A stretch of DNA of 5,918 bases from Micrococcales bacterium (lineage in GTDB: Bacteria; Actinomycetota; Actinomycetes; Actinomycetales; Dermatophilaceae), in contig JAUNUZ010000160.1 of the NCBI GenBank assembly GCA_030537915.1, forward strand, positions 1-5,918, given 5' to 3'. The notes under the pieces are model-generated. The model worked only from the letters and a program-made list of their open reading frames with translations, was not told the origin of the DNA and searched no databases. Within the stretch, counting starts at the first letter, position 1. Each line of letters begins with the position of its first letter. Positions 1 to 4,903 of this stretch are shown here, in pieces. A program made the position numbers and the translations under genes.

Positions 1-255
1 GGGCGGCGCCGAGAAGTGAAGGCGCACGGGCGCATTCGGCCCCTGACCCGCGACATCGACGATGAGGAAGATCGGCGACTGGCACTCCGGTACCGGTTCG
101 AGCAACTCCGGGTGGTCGGCGTACTGCTCCGGCAGCGGAGCCAGGTCATTGCTGAATTCCAGCAGCAGTGTCAGCCGGTCGGACTCGGGCACCTCGTGGA
201 AGTCGATGACCACCTGCGCGAGCGCCTCCGGCAGACCCGTGGTGTCGGCCGCCAT
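1..255 (-). CDS. SufE-like Fe-S/sulfur-acceptor protein, 3' end cut by window edge
   Basis: SufE-type proteins accept persulfide sulfur on a conserved cysteine and pass it to Fe-S cluster assembly in the cytoplasm. The 85 residues visible run in one open frame from an ATG whose A is base 255, with no stop before the edge. They show the family pattern: an N-terminal helix ([12 protein letters not shown], residues 8-19), the RLTLLLEFS stretch (27-35), [15 protein letters not shown] (41-55) and then ECQSPIF with the presumed sulfur-accepting Cys58, followed by a beta strand (FLIVDV). Family members are usually about 130-140 residues, so roughly 50 C-terminal residues lie outside. The start overlaps the stop of sseA by one base (TGATG), which implies one transcript and translational coupling. 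The pair matches Rv3283-Rv3284 of M. tuberculosis. Inference: the rhodanese could supply sulfur to this protein. Family assignment is firm; the exact partner is not shown. Confidence 0.88.
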   Translation of the reverse strand, partial: MAADTTGLPEALAQVVIDFHEVPESDRLTLLLEFSNDLAPLPEQYADHPELLEPVPECQSPIFLIVDVAGQGPNAPVRLHFSAPP

Positions 256-1136
256 CAGGGCGCCTCGCCCTTGACGACCGGCACCCGCACGGCGTTGCCC
301 CACTCGGTCCACGAGCCGTCGTAGTTGCGCACCTTGTCGAAGCCGAGCAGGTGCGCGAGGACGAACCACGTGTGGCTGGACCGCTCGCCGATACGGCAGT
401 AGGCGATGACGTCGTCGCTCGGGGAGAGGCCCTTCTCGTGCTGATAGATCGCTTCGAGCTCGGCGCGTGACTTGAATGTGCCGTCCTCGTTGGCCGCGCG
501 CCCCCACGGCACCGACTGCGCGCCGGGGATATGGCCACCGCGCAACGCACCCTCGTCTGGGTAGTCCGGCATGTGCGTGCGCTCGCCGGTGTACTCCTGC
601 GGGGAGCGCACGTCGACCATCGGCTTGCCGAGGTGGCCGAGCACGTCGTCCCGGAACGCCCGGATCTGTTCGTCGTGGCGCTCGACGACGGGGTAATCGG
701 CCGGCTCGACCGGCGGCTTGTCGGTCGTCATGTCTCGGCCCTGCGCCTGCCACAACGCTCGGCCGCCGTCGAGGAGCCGGACGTCCTGGTGGCCGAAGAG
801 CGTGAAGACCCACATCGCGTAGGCGGCCCACCAGTTCGACTTGTCCCCGTAGACGACGATCGTGTCATCGCGGTCGATGCCCTTGGCGCTCATGAGTCGC
901 GCGAAGCCCTCGCCGTCGACGTAGTCGCGGGTCACCCGGTCGTTGAGCTCGGTGTGCCAGTCGACCTTGACCGCGCCGGGGATGTGCCCGGTCTCGTAGA
1001 GGAGCACGTCCTCATCGCTCTCGACGACGACCAGGCCGTCGTCACAGAGGTGATCGGCGAGCCATTGCGTCGAAACGAGTCGACGCGGGTCGGCGTACTG
1101 CGCGAAGGCGGGGTTCTCGTCGTGACTGACGGGCAT
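255..1136 (-). CDS. sseA: Thiosulfate sulfurtransferase (two-domain rhodanese), SseA type
   Basis: Transfers sulfane sulfur from thiosulfate or a similar donor to a cyanide or thiol acceptor through a cysteine persulfide in the cytoplasm. The protein has two rhodanese domains. Numbered from the start chosen here, the N-terminal domain (about 16-135) holds [17 protein letters not shown] and [16 protein letters not shown], where Asp replaces the catalytic Cys, so it is the inactive structural domain. The C-terminal domain (about 165-290) holds [23 protein letters not shown] and the active loop YCRIGERSS with Cys247, then [11 protein letters not shown]. Length 293 is normal for the family. A longer start (ATG at 1151, adding MEKST) is possible, but the ATG at 1136 has GGAG nine bases upstream and begins [11 protein letters not shown], as relatives do; 1151 has no clear ribosome site. 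The next gene downstream is SufE-like and overlaps by one base. Very close in pattern to M. tuberculosis SseA as I recall it. Confidence 0.95.
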   Translation of the reverse strand: MPVSHDENPAFAQYADPRRLVSTQWLADHLCDDGLVVVESDEDVLLYETGHIPGAVKVDWHTELNDRVTRDYVDGEGFARLMSAKGIDRDDTIVVYGDKSNWWAAYAMWVFTLFGHQDVRLLDGGRALWQAQGRDMTTDKPPVEPADYPVVERHDEQIRAFRDDVLGHLGKPMVDVRSPQEYTGERTHMPDYPDEGALRGGHIPGAQSVPWGRAANEDGTFKSRAELEAIYQHEKGLSPSDDVIAYCRIGERSSHTWFVLAHLLGFDKVRNYDGSWTEWGNAVRVPVVKGEAP

Positions 1137-1145
1137 GGTCGACTT

Positions 1146-1149
1146 CTCC
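1146..1149 (-). promoter_or_regulatory. Ribosome binding site deciding the sseA start
   Basis: GGAG on the minus strand, nine bases before the ATG at 1136. It lies inside the extra five codons of the longer alternative frame that begins at 1151, so it favours the shorter protein. The sequence just ahead of 1151 is CCCCCG, which is not a Shine-Dalgarno site. Confidence 0.6.
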
Positions 1150-1151
1150 AT

Positions 1152-1289
1152 CGGGGGTCTGGAATACGGGCGGAGTCCTCTGGCATCCTCCCACCGCCGC
1201 CTGGACGCTCCTTAGGGGGCCGTGGCTCCAGGCAGGAGCCGGGAGTGGCAGGGGTCACGCCCGGGAGCAGGTGCTCGAATGAGGGCCTG
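1152..1289. other. Intergenic gap between the Nudix gene and sseA
   Basis: About 140 bases between the stop of the Nudix gene and the start of sseA, both on the minus strand. The only structure I see is a six-base inverted repeat at 1224-1240 (GGCTCC, five-base loop, GGAGCC), which could fold in RNA from either strand. It has no T-run after it on the minus strand, so a terminator for the Nudix gene is possible but unproven. The gap is long enough to hold an sseA promoter, but I could not find a convincing -35/-10 pair. Confidence 0.35.
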
Positions 1290-1946
1290 TCATCCCATGG
1301 AGTAGGGCGCCAGCAGGTAGTTCGGGACGGCCCGGCTCCGACCGGTGTCCCACGGCTGGGAGAGGCCGGCGGCGTCGAGGATGGCGTCCAGCAGGTTCGC
1401 GGTCACGCCCCAGATGACGAGGTCGTCCACCAGGAATCCGGGACCTTGGAAGCCGCCGGGCGCGGTGGCCGTGAAGCGGTTCGCGGGCTCGGCGAGATCG
1501 GCGACCGACGGGATGAGGACCCGGGCGACCTCCGCGGCGTCCACGGCGCCGATCGGATGCGGATCGCGCCACCATCCCAGCACCGGAACAAGGGCGGTGC
1601 GTTGCGGCGTGAGATACACCCCGGGCAGCGGGCCGACGATGTCGACGCTGCCCGGATTCAGCCCCACCTCTTCGGTGCTCTCGCGCAGCGCGGCCTGGGT
1701 GCTCGTTTCTCCGGGATCGACGTGACCGCCGGGGAAGACGACCTGGGCCGCGTGCGAGCGCAGGCTGTGTGCGCGCTCGGTGAGCACGATCGCGCAGGTG
1801 CCGGGCGGACCAGTGAGGCTGGGGCTGAGGAGCACGAGGACGGCCGATGAGCGGTGCGGGTTCGGCGGTGCGGGATGGGCGGCGAACCAGGCCGGTGGAG
1901 CGGCGTCTATCGCGCCACGCATCGAGGCGAGCCAGTCGGGAGCCAC
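1290..1946 (-). CDS. Nudix hydrolase, CoA-pyrophosphatase (NudL/NUDT7-8) type
   Basis: Predicted metal-dependent pyrophosphohydrolase that would split CoA or a related nucleoside diphosphate derivative; probably cytoplasmic. The 218-residue protein has the signature of the UPF0035/CoA-diphosphatase group, LTERAHSLRSHAAQVVFPGG at 55-74, directly ahead of the Nudix box GX5EX7REUXEEXGU (Gly74, Glu80, Arg88-Glu89, Glu92-Glu93, Gly95). Two mild departures are visible: Ala67 where the usual pattern has Gly before Gln, and Ser90 at the normally aliphatic box position. The C-terminal VDDLVIWGVTANLLDAIL (173-190) is also typical of this group. The start is GTG (CAC on the plus strand at 1944-1946). 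There is no strong ribosome site, but a TAGAGT box lies six bases before it, which suggests a leaderless message. It is transcribed divergently from the antiporter. Nudix membership is certain; CoA specificity rests on family motifs only. Confidence 0.9.
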   Translation of the reverse strand: MAPDWLASMRGAIDAAPPAWFAAHPAPPNPHRSSAVLVLLSPSLTGPPGTCAIVLTERAHSLRSHAAQVVFPGGHVDPGETSTQAALRESTEEVGLNPGSVDIVGPLPGVYLTPQRTALVPVLGWWRDPHPIGAVDAAEVARVLIPSVADLAEPANRFTATAPGGFQGPGFLVDDLVIWGVTANLLDAILDAAGLSQPWDTGRSRAVPNYLLAPYSMG

Positions 1947-1952
1947 CGCTGC

Positions 1953-1958
1953 ACTCTA
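1953..1958 (-). promoter_or_regulatory. Candidate -10 box, leaderless Nudix gene
   Basis: TAGAGT on the minus strand (ACTCTA on plus) fits the actinobacterial TAnnnT pattern. Exactly six bases separate it from the GTG at 1946, so the expected transcription start falls on the first base of the start codon. No convincing -35 is visible at 17-18 bases. Leaderless genes are common in actinobacteria; the call is an inference from spacing. Confidence 0.45.
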
Positions 1959-1987
1959 CGTCCGTGGTGCCCCACACAGGCGGGCCC

Positions 1988-1997
1988 GGCCCGGGCC
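1988..1997. repeat. Perfect 10-base palindrome in the divergent promoter region
   Basis: GGCCCGGGCC reads the same on both strands. It lies between the two divergent -10 candidates (1953-1958 minus and 2018-2023 plus), close to where the -35 region of the antiporter gene should be. A further CGGGCC copy at 2003-2008 can pair with GGCCCG at 1988-1993. It could be an operator, but such G/C palindromes also arise by chance in DNA this rich in G and C. Confidence 0.3.
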
Positions 1998-2017
1998 TGG
2001 CGCGGGCCGCGACCCCC

Positions 2018-2023
2018 TACACT
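2018..2023 (+). promoter_or_regulatory. Candidate -10 box of the antiporter gene
   Basis: TACACT matches TAnnnT, putting transcription start near 2030 and giving a leader of about 29 bases that carries AGGAG at 2046-2050, eight bases before the ATG at 2059. The -35 region (about 1995-2000) has no good TTGACA match and overlaps a palindrome. Confidence 0.4.
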
Positions 2024-2058
2024 CACGGCCAACCCAATCGTCCCTAGGAGCCCGCGCC

Positions 2059-3456
2059 ATGGTCGTCGCCTGGTGGAGCATCATCCCCTTCGTCGCGATG
2101 CTGCTCAGCATCGCGATCCTCCCGCTCATCCCGGCCACCGCGCACTATTGGGACCGGCCTCGCAATCAGCTCATTCTCGCGCTCGTTCTCGGTGTGCCGG
2201 TCGGCCTCTGGTTCATTCTTGGCGGCGCTCCTGGCACTGTCATCCACGCGCTCGTCGAGTACTCCCAGTTCATCATGCTGTTGCTTTCGCTCTTCGTTGT
2301 CTCGGGTGGGATTTTTCTCTCCGGCGACCTTGCGGCGACCCCGAAGGTCAACACGGCCTTTCTCGCCCTCGGCGGTCTTCTGGCCTCGTTCGTCGGGACG
2401 ACCGGTGCTGCAATGTTGCTCATCCGCCCTATCCTCAATACGAATGTGGAGCGCAAGCGTAAAGCGCACACGGTGATCTTCACGATCCTCATCGTCGCCA
2501 ACTGCGGTGGGCTGCTCACCCCGCTCGGCGATCCGCCGCTGTTCCTCGGAATGCTGCGCGGGGTGCCTTTCCTGTGGACGATGCATCTCTTCCCGGAGTG
2601 GTTGTTCGTCAACGCGATGCTGCTCCTGACCTACTACGCGCTCGATCGCCGCGAGTACGCGCGGGAGCGGCCCGAGGACGTCCGATTCGATCTGGCCACG
2701 GCGACGCGGCTCGGGTTGCAGGGCAAGCGCAACTTCGGTTACCTGGCCTGCATCGTCGCGGCTGTGGCGTTCGTGCCCTCCCTCGACCTACATGCGATCA
2801 CGGAGGGTCACGCCAGCGTTGCGGCCTGGATCCCTTGGCGCGAACTCGTCATGCTCGCGGCCTCGGCCGCGTCGTTCGTGCTGGGGGATCGGCACACGCG
2901 CTTCGTCAACAACGAGTTCACGTGGGCGCCGATCCAGGAGGTCGCCGCCATCTTCATCGGCATCTTCCTCACGATGATCCCGGCCCTGAAATACCTGTCG
3001 AATATCGCGCCCACCCTGCCGCTCAATGAGGTTACCTTCTTCATCTTCACCGGTGGCCTCTCCTCAGTCCTCGACAATGCACCGACGTATGTGACGTTCT
3101 TCGAGATGGCCTCGCAACTACCGGGCGATCCGCGGGTAGCAAACGTGCCAGCGGATTACCTCGTAGCGATCAGCCTGGGCGCTGTGTTCTGCGGGGCGAT
3201 CACGTATATCGGCAATGGCCCCAACTTCATGGTCAAGGCTGTCGCCGAGAAGGCGGGCGTCACCATGCCGTCCTTCGGCGGGTATGTCGTGTGGGCGTTC
3301 CGCTACCTCGTACCCATTCTCACCGCCATGTTGCTGATCTTCATCGCGGACGGGCTGATCACGACCCTTGCGGGCGTCGCGCTCGCGATCGTCCTCGTGG
3401 CCCGCAACCTGGCCACCGCCCGCCGAGCCACGGACCCTGCTCGAGCCTCCGGCTGA
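2059..3456 (+). CDS. NhaD/CitMHS-like sodium:proton antiporter (ion-transporter superfamily)
   Basis: Polytopic inner-membrane carrier, probably exchanging sodium (or another cation) for protons; substrate not proven. The 465-residue protein has about ten to twelve hydrophobic segments, among them 6-25, 37-56, 70-88, 98-124, 138-156, 178-193, 228-240, 260-276, 293-310, 365-386 and 411-448. Two related halves carry the expected re-entrant motifs: GTTGAAMLLIRPIL (113-126) with GGLLTPLGDPP (150-160) in the first, and SSVLDNAPTYVTFF (335-348) with ITYIGNGPNF (381-390) in the second. The Ser-Val-Leu-Asp-Asn motif is typical of NhaD-like proteins. The start is the ATG at 2059, with AGGAG eight bases upstream; the frame stays open 93 codons further back, but that part runs antisense through the Nudix gene. 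Codon choice is softer than in the neighbours, with more T-ending codons. The ABM-type gene follows after 58 bases and may share its message. A citrate or other anion carrier is the main alternative. Confidence 0.85.
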   Translation: MVVAWWSIIPFVAMLLSIAILPLIPATAHYWDRPRNQLILALVLGVPVGLWFILGGAPGTVIHALVEYSQFIMLLLSLFVVSGGIFLSGDLAATPKVNTAFLALGGLLASFVGTTGAAMLLIRPILNTNVERKRKAHTVIFTILIVANCGGLLTPLGDPPLFLGMLRGVPFLWTMHLFPEWLFVNAMLLLTYYALDRREYARERPEDVRFDLATATRLGLQGKRNFGYLACIVAAVAFVPSLDLHAITEGHASVAAWIPWRELVMLAASAASFVLGDRHTRFVNNEFTWAPIQEVAAIFIGIFLTMIPALKYLSNIAPTLPLNEVTFFIFTGGLSSVLDNAPTYVTFFEMASQLPGDPRVANVPADYLVAISLGAVFCGAITYIGNGPNFMVKAVAEKAGVTMPSFGGYVVWAFRYLVPILTAMLLIFIADGLITTLAGVALAIVLVARNLATARRATDPARASG

Positions 3457-3514
3457 GCGACGCTGGGGGCCCAAGGTCCGGTGCCGCGCCGCGCGTGTGC
3501 TGCAGGATGGCGGC

Positions 3515-3802
3515 ATGTCCTATGTCACCGTCAACGCGCTCACCGTCCCCGCCGACCACGCCGAGGGTTTCGCCGAGCGCTTCGCGAACCGTCCCGGCAA
3601 GGTCGACCAGGCCGACGGCTTCGAGCGGTTCGAACTCCTTCGTCCCGCCGATGGCAAGGATCTGTGGCTCGTCGTGACGCACTGGCGTGATCAGGACGCC
3701 TACGAGGCCTGGAGTGCCGCCCGGACACCGCGCAGCGAGACGCTCGCCGACGCACATGAGGTCTGGGCCTTCGACGTCATTCAGCAGAGCGCCGCGGCCT
3801 GA
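3515..3802 (+). CDS. ABM-fold monooxygenase, MhuD/IsdG-like haem-degrading family, atypical
   Basis: Small dimeric ferredoxin-like alpha/beta-barrel protein; relatives (MhuD, IsdG, IsdI) break open haem to release iron in the cytoplasm. The 95-residue product aligns without gaps for about 70 residues to M. tuberculosis MhuD as I recall it: VNALTVPA (6-13), ERFANRPG (21-28), GFERFELLRP (35-44) and VVTHWRDQDAYEAW (53-66). The catalytic-pocket Asn7 and Trp66 fall at the same positions as in MhuD. The axial haem ligand His75 of MhuD is Glu75 here; the nearest histidine is His81, and the stretch after residue 70 is about ten residues shorter. Haem degradation is therefore doubtful, and a quinone- or antibiotic-type ABM monooxygenase is an alternative. 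The start ATG has AGGA seven bases upstream. It lies 58 bases after the antiporter and is possibly cotranscribed with it. Confidence 0.82.
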   Translation: MSYVTVNALTVPADHAEGFAERFANRPGKVDQADGFERFELLRPADGKDLWLVVTHWRDQDAYEAWSAARTPRSETLADAHEVWAFDVIQQSAAA

Positions 3803-3997
3803 CGCATCGCCTGTCATCCGATCGCGTCGCTCGGGGAGCGCCAATGACTCAGCTGACGCAGCAGGAGCGCCCAGGTGACGGAGCCGCGTATGGTTCTTGG
3901 CTCGACCCCGCTCGGCTCGACCCCGTACTGTGGCACGGCGCGGGGGGACAAGCTGCCCGTGAAACCCCCGGCCACGCCCGGGAGAATGAGGTGCACC
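3803..3997. other. Region between the ABM gene and the small basic-protein gene
   Basis: About 195 bases. It holds a tandem repeat (3899-3925), a TACTGT box at 3926-3931 that could act as a -10 (start near 3938), and an AGGAG at 3863-3867 seven bases before a GTG at 3875. If that GTG is used, bases 3875-3997 code for a 41-residue extension of the next gene and only the first 70 or so bases are non-coding. Confidence 0.4.
3899..3925 (+). repeat. Tandem 12-base direct repeat
   Basis: GGCTCGACCCCG occurs at 3899-3910 and again at 3914-3925, a period of 15 bases (about one and a half helical turns, or five codons). It sits directly ahead of a TACTGT box, where an activator or repressor could bind. 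If the long form of the downstream gene is real, it encodes the repeated GSTPLGSTP peptide instead. Confidence 0.55.
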
Positions 3998-4240
3998 GTG
4001 GCGAGAAACCCCTGGATGTCGGCCTACCTGAGCGCAGCGAACCGGGTCGCCTACACCGCCTACGGGCAGACCGCGGCCTCGGCTCGCAAGCAGGTCTCCA
4101 TGGCGCACGGCGACGCGCTCAAGATCCACGGCGAGGCCCAGCGCGAACTCATGGAGTCGTGGATGGATGTGTGGATGCCGACCACGGCGCGTCGGCCCAA
4201 GCGCCGGGGCGCGGCGCCTGCTCGCGGCAAGCGTCGCTGA
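3998..4240 (+). CDS. Small basic helical protein of unknown function
   Basis: I do not recognise a named family. From the GTG at 3998 the product is 80 residues. It opens with ARNPWMSAYLSAANRVAYTAYG, continues as a probable amphipathic helix rich in Ala, Gln and Glu (about 20-54), has a Trp/Met patch SWMDVWMP (about 50-57) and ends in an Arg/Lys/Ala/Pro tail with RRPKRRG and ARGKRR. There is no signal peptide or full membrane span. The basic tail and tryptophans suggest binding to nucleic acid, a membrane surface or a granule, as in phasin-like proteins, but this is only a guess. Three starts compete: GTG 3998 (AGG six bases upstream, protein begins cleanly at ARNPW), ATG 3986 (GGGAG too close) and GTG 3875 (AGGAG seven bases upstream, 121 residues). 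The first is preferred because the extension is low-complexity. Convergent with the DedA-like gene. Confidence 0.6.
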   Translation: MARNPWMSAYLSAANRVAYTAYGQTAASARKQVSMAHGDALKIHGEAQRELMESWMDVWMPTTARRPKRRGAAPARGKRR

Positions 4241-4383
4241 GTTCGTCGAGCGACCGACTTGCGGGACCAGAGCCGACTCGAGCGCGCTCGCGCTACGACC
4301 CCGGCGCTACTCAAGGCGTCCGTGGACCGGCTCGCACGGGTTGCCGAGCAAGCCCTGAGGCGGGACTGTCTCAGGGTCGGCGC
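4241..4383. other. Convergent intergenic region
   Basis: About 140 bases between two genes that face each other. It contains a 12-base perfect palindrome CGAGCGCGCTCG at 4279-4290 and the hairpin at 4353-4376. I see no small gene in it. Confidence 0.5.
4353..4376. terminator. Probable bidirectional hairpin terminator
   Basis: CCCTGAG at 4353-4359 pairs with CTCAGGG at 4370-4376, giving a perfect seven-base stem with a ten-base loop. It lies eight bases beyond the stop of the minus-strand DedA-like gene and about 110 bases beyond the plus-strand small gene. There is no T-run, which is common for actinobacterial terminators. Confidence 0.6.
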
Positions 4384-4764
4384 TCAGGCTGCGAGCAGGT
4401 GTTGTGCGCCGATGAGCAAAGCCGTTCCCAGGGCCGAATAGATCGTCGCCCAGATGAGTGATCCGAGGACGACCGCGGGCAGGTAGCGGTGCATCGGCAT
4501 CCGCACGGCGCCGGCGCCGGCATTGATCGCCGTCTGTAGGCCGATTGTCAGGAACGACAGCGTCACAGCTCCCGGACCCCACGATGCGACGAGCCGCTCC
4601 GCACGCGGCGTCGACCGGCCGACGAAGCCGACACCGAGCCGGCTGTGGGCCGCGCCGGCGCGTAACCCGCGGCCGATCCAATACGTGGCGTTGGCGCGCA
4701 GCATCACGATTGCGAAGAGCGCGGCGAAGGCCGCCGCTACCGGGAGTTCGTTCACCCAGGCCAT
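4384..4764 (-). CDS. Short DedA/VTT-like integral membrane protein
   Basis: DedA (VTT-domain) proteins are inner-membrane proteins linked to lipid flipping, proton-dependent transport and envelope health. This 126-residue product resembles only the C-terminal part of that fold. It has a hydrophobic segment at about 5-22, a basic loop with RGLRAGAAHSRLG and STPRAERL (31-58), a second hydrophobic segment at 65-87 and a third at 95-120 (YLPAVVLGSLIWATIYSALG). The order 'helix, RMPMHRY, GS.IW' matches the DedA end motif. The usual GRFxPxxR re-entrant motif is degenerate: at 69-77 it reads LSFLTIGLQ, with Ser and Gln in place of the two functional arginines. The N-terminal acidic part of full-length DedA (about 200 residues) is missing. 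The frame is clean and has a strong ribosome site, so a short subfamily rather than a pseudogene is likelier. A candidate iron box overlaps its promoter. Confidence 0.75.
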   Translation of the reverse strand: MAWVNELPVAAAFAALFAIVMLRANATYWIGRGLRAGAAHSRLGVGFVGRSTPRAERLVASWGPGAVTLSFLTIGLQTAINAGAGAVRMPMHRYLPAVVLGSLIWATIYSALGTALLIGAQHLLAA

Positions 4765-4773
4765 GCCGCGAGT

Positions 4774-4778
4774 CCTCC
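4774..4778 (-). promoter_or_regulatory. Ribosome binding site of the DedA-like gene
   Basis: GGAGG on the minus strand, nine bases before the ATG at 4764, within a G-rich run. It supports this start over the longer overlapping frames in the same region. Confidence 0.6.
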
Positions 4779-4796
4779 CCCCGAGCCGCAGATGAG

Positions 4797-4815
4797 TTAG
4801 GCAAGGCTAACAGCG
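4797..4815. promoter_or_regulatory. Candidate DtxR/IdeR iron box
   Basis: TTAGGCAAGGCTAACAGCG agrees with the DtxR/IdeR/DmdR consensus TTAGGTTAGSCTAACCTAA at 13 of 19 positions, including the whole left TTAGG arm and the central AGSCTAAC; the right arm is weak. On the minus strand it contains TAGCCT (4804-4809), a TAnnnT -10 candidate that would start RNA near 4797 and leave a 33-base leader before the DedA-like ATG. Iron-loaded DtxR bound here would block that promoter. It is also 89 bases upstream of the GTG at 4904, too far for simple control of that gene. Confidence 0.5.
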
Positions 4816-4891
4816 TCGTCGCGCCCGATCCCGATCTGACCCCTTGAGGGCTGCGCCTTCGGTGCGCCTAGGTGGGGCTCCTGCGCCGTCG

Positions 4892-4897
4892 TAACCT
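4892..4897 (+). promoter_or_regulatory. Candidate -10 box, leaderless PLP-enzyme gene
   Basis: TAACCT fits TAnnnT and is followed by exactly six bases and then GTG at 4904, so transcription would start on the start codon. There is no ribosome site ahead of the GTG, which agrees with a leaderless message. No clear -35 is visible. Confidence 0.45.
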
Positions 4898-4903
4898 CGC
4901 GGT

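Noticed and set aside
1152..1170. TATTCC upstream of the ATG at 1151 as a leaderless -10 for sseA
   Set aside because: It does not fit TAnnnT, the spacing is nine bases, and the shorter start at 1136 has a good ribosome site.
1224..1240. Hairpin GGCTCC-N5-GGAGCC as a terminator of the Nudix gene
   Set aside because: Only six base pairs and no T-run; too weak to list as a terminator in DNA this rich in G and C.
531..1850. Plus-strand open frame of 439 codons
   Set aside because: It runs antisense through sseA and the Nudix gene, both of which have clear family motifs. Long antisense frames are expected at this GC content, and the translation is low-complexity and matches nothing I know.
1780..2058. 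93-codon upstream extension of the antiporter frame
   Set aside because: It overlaps the Nudix coding region on the other strand and the divergent promoter region. AGGAG and the first membrane segment both support the ATG at 2059.
3890..3930. Possible tRNA T-arm (GGCTCGACCCC resembles a T-loop)
   Set aside because: The motif occurs twice in tandem, and no acceptor stem, D-arm or anticodon arm can be placed around it.
3359..4129. Minus-strand frame of 256 codons
   Set aside because: It lies antisense to the end of the antiporter gene and the whole ABM gene. No recognisable motif; a shadow frame.
4279..4290. Perfect palindrome CGAGCGCGCTCG as an operator
   Set aside because: It lies between convergent genes with no promoter nearby; likely a chance G/C palindrome or a minor part of the termination region.
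3844..4461. Plus-strand frame of 205 codons
   Set aside because: It crosses the small basic gene in another frame, the terminator hairpin and the end of the DedA-like gene. The translation is low-complexity.
4307..4804. Minus-strand frame of 165 codons overlapping the DedA-like gene
   Set aside because: Arg/Pro-rich translation without a membrane segment or motif; the frame at 4384-4764 has the hydrophobic pattern, ribosome site and terminator.
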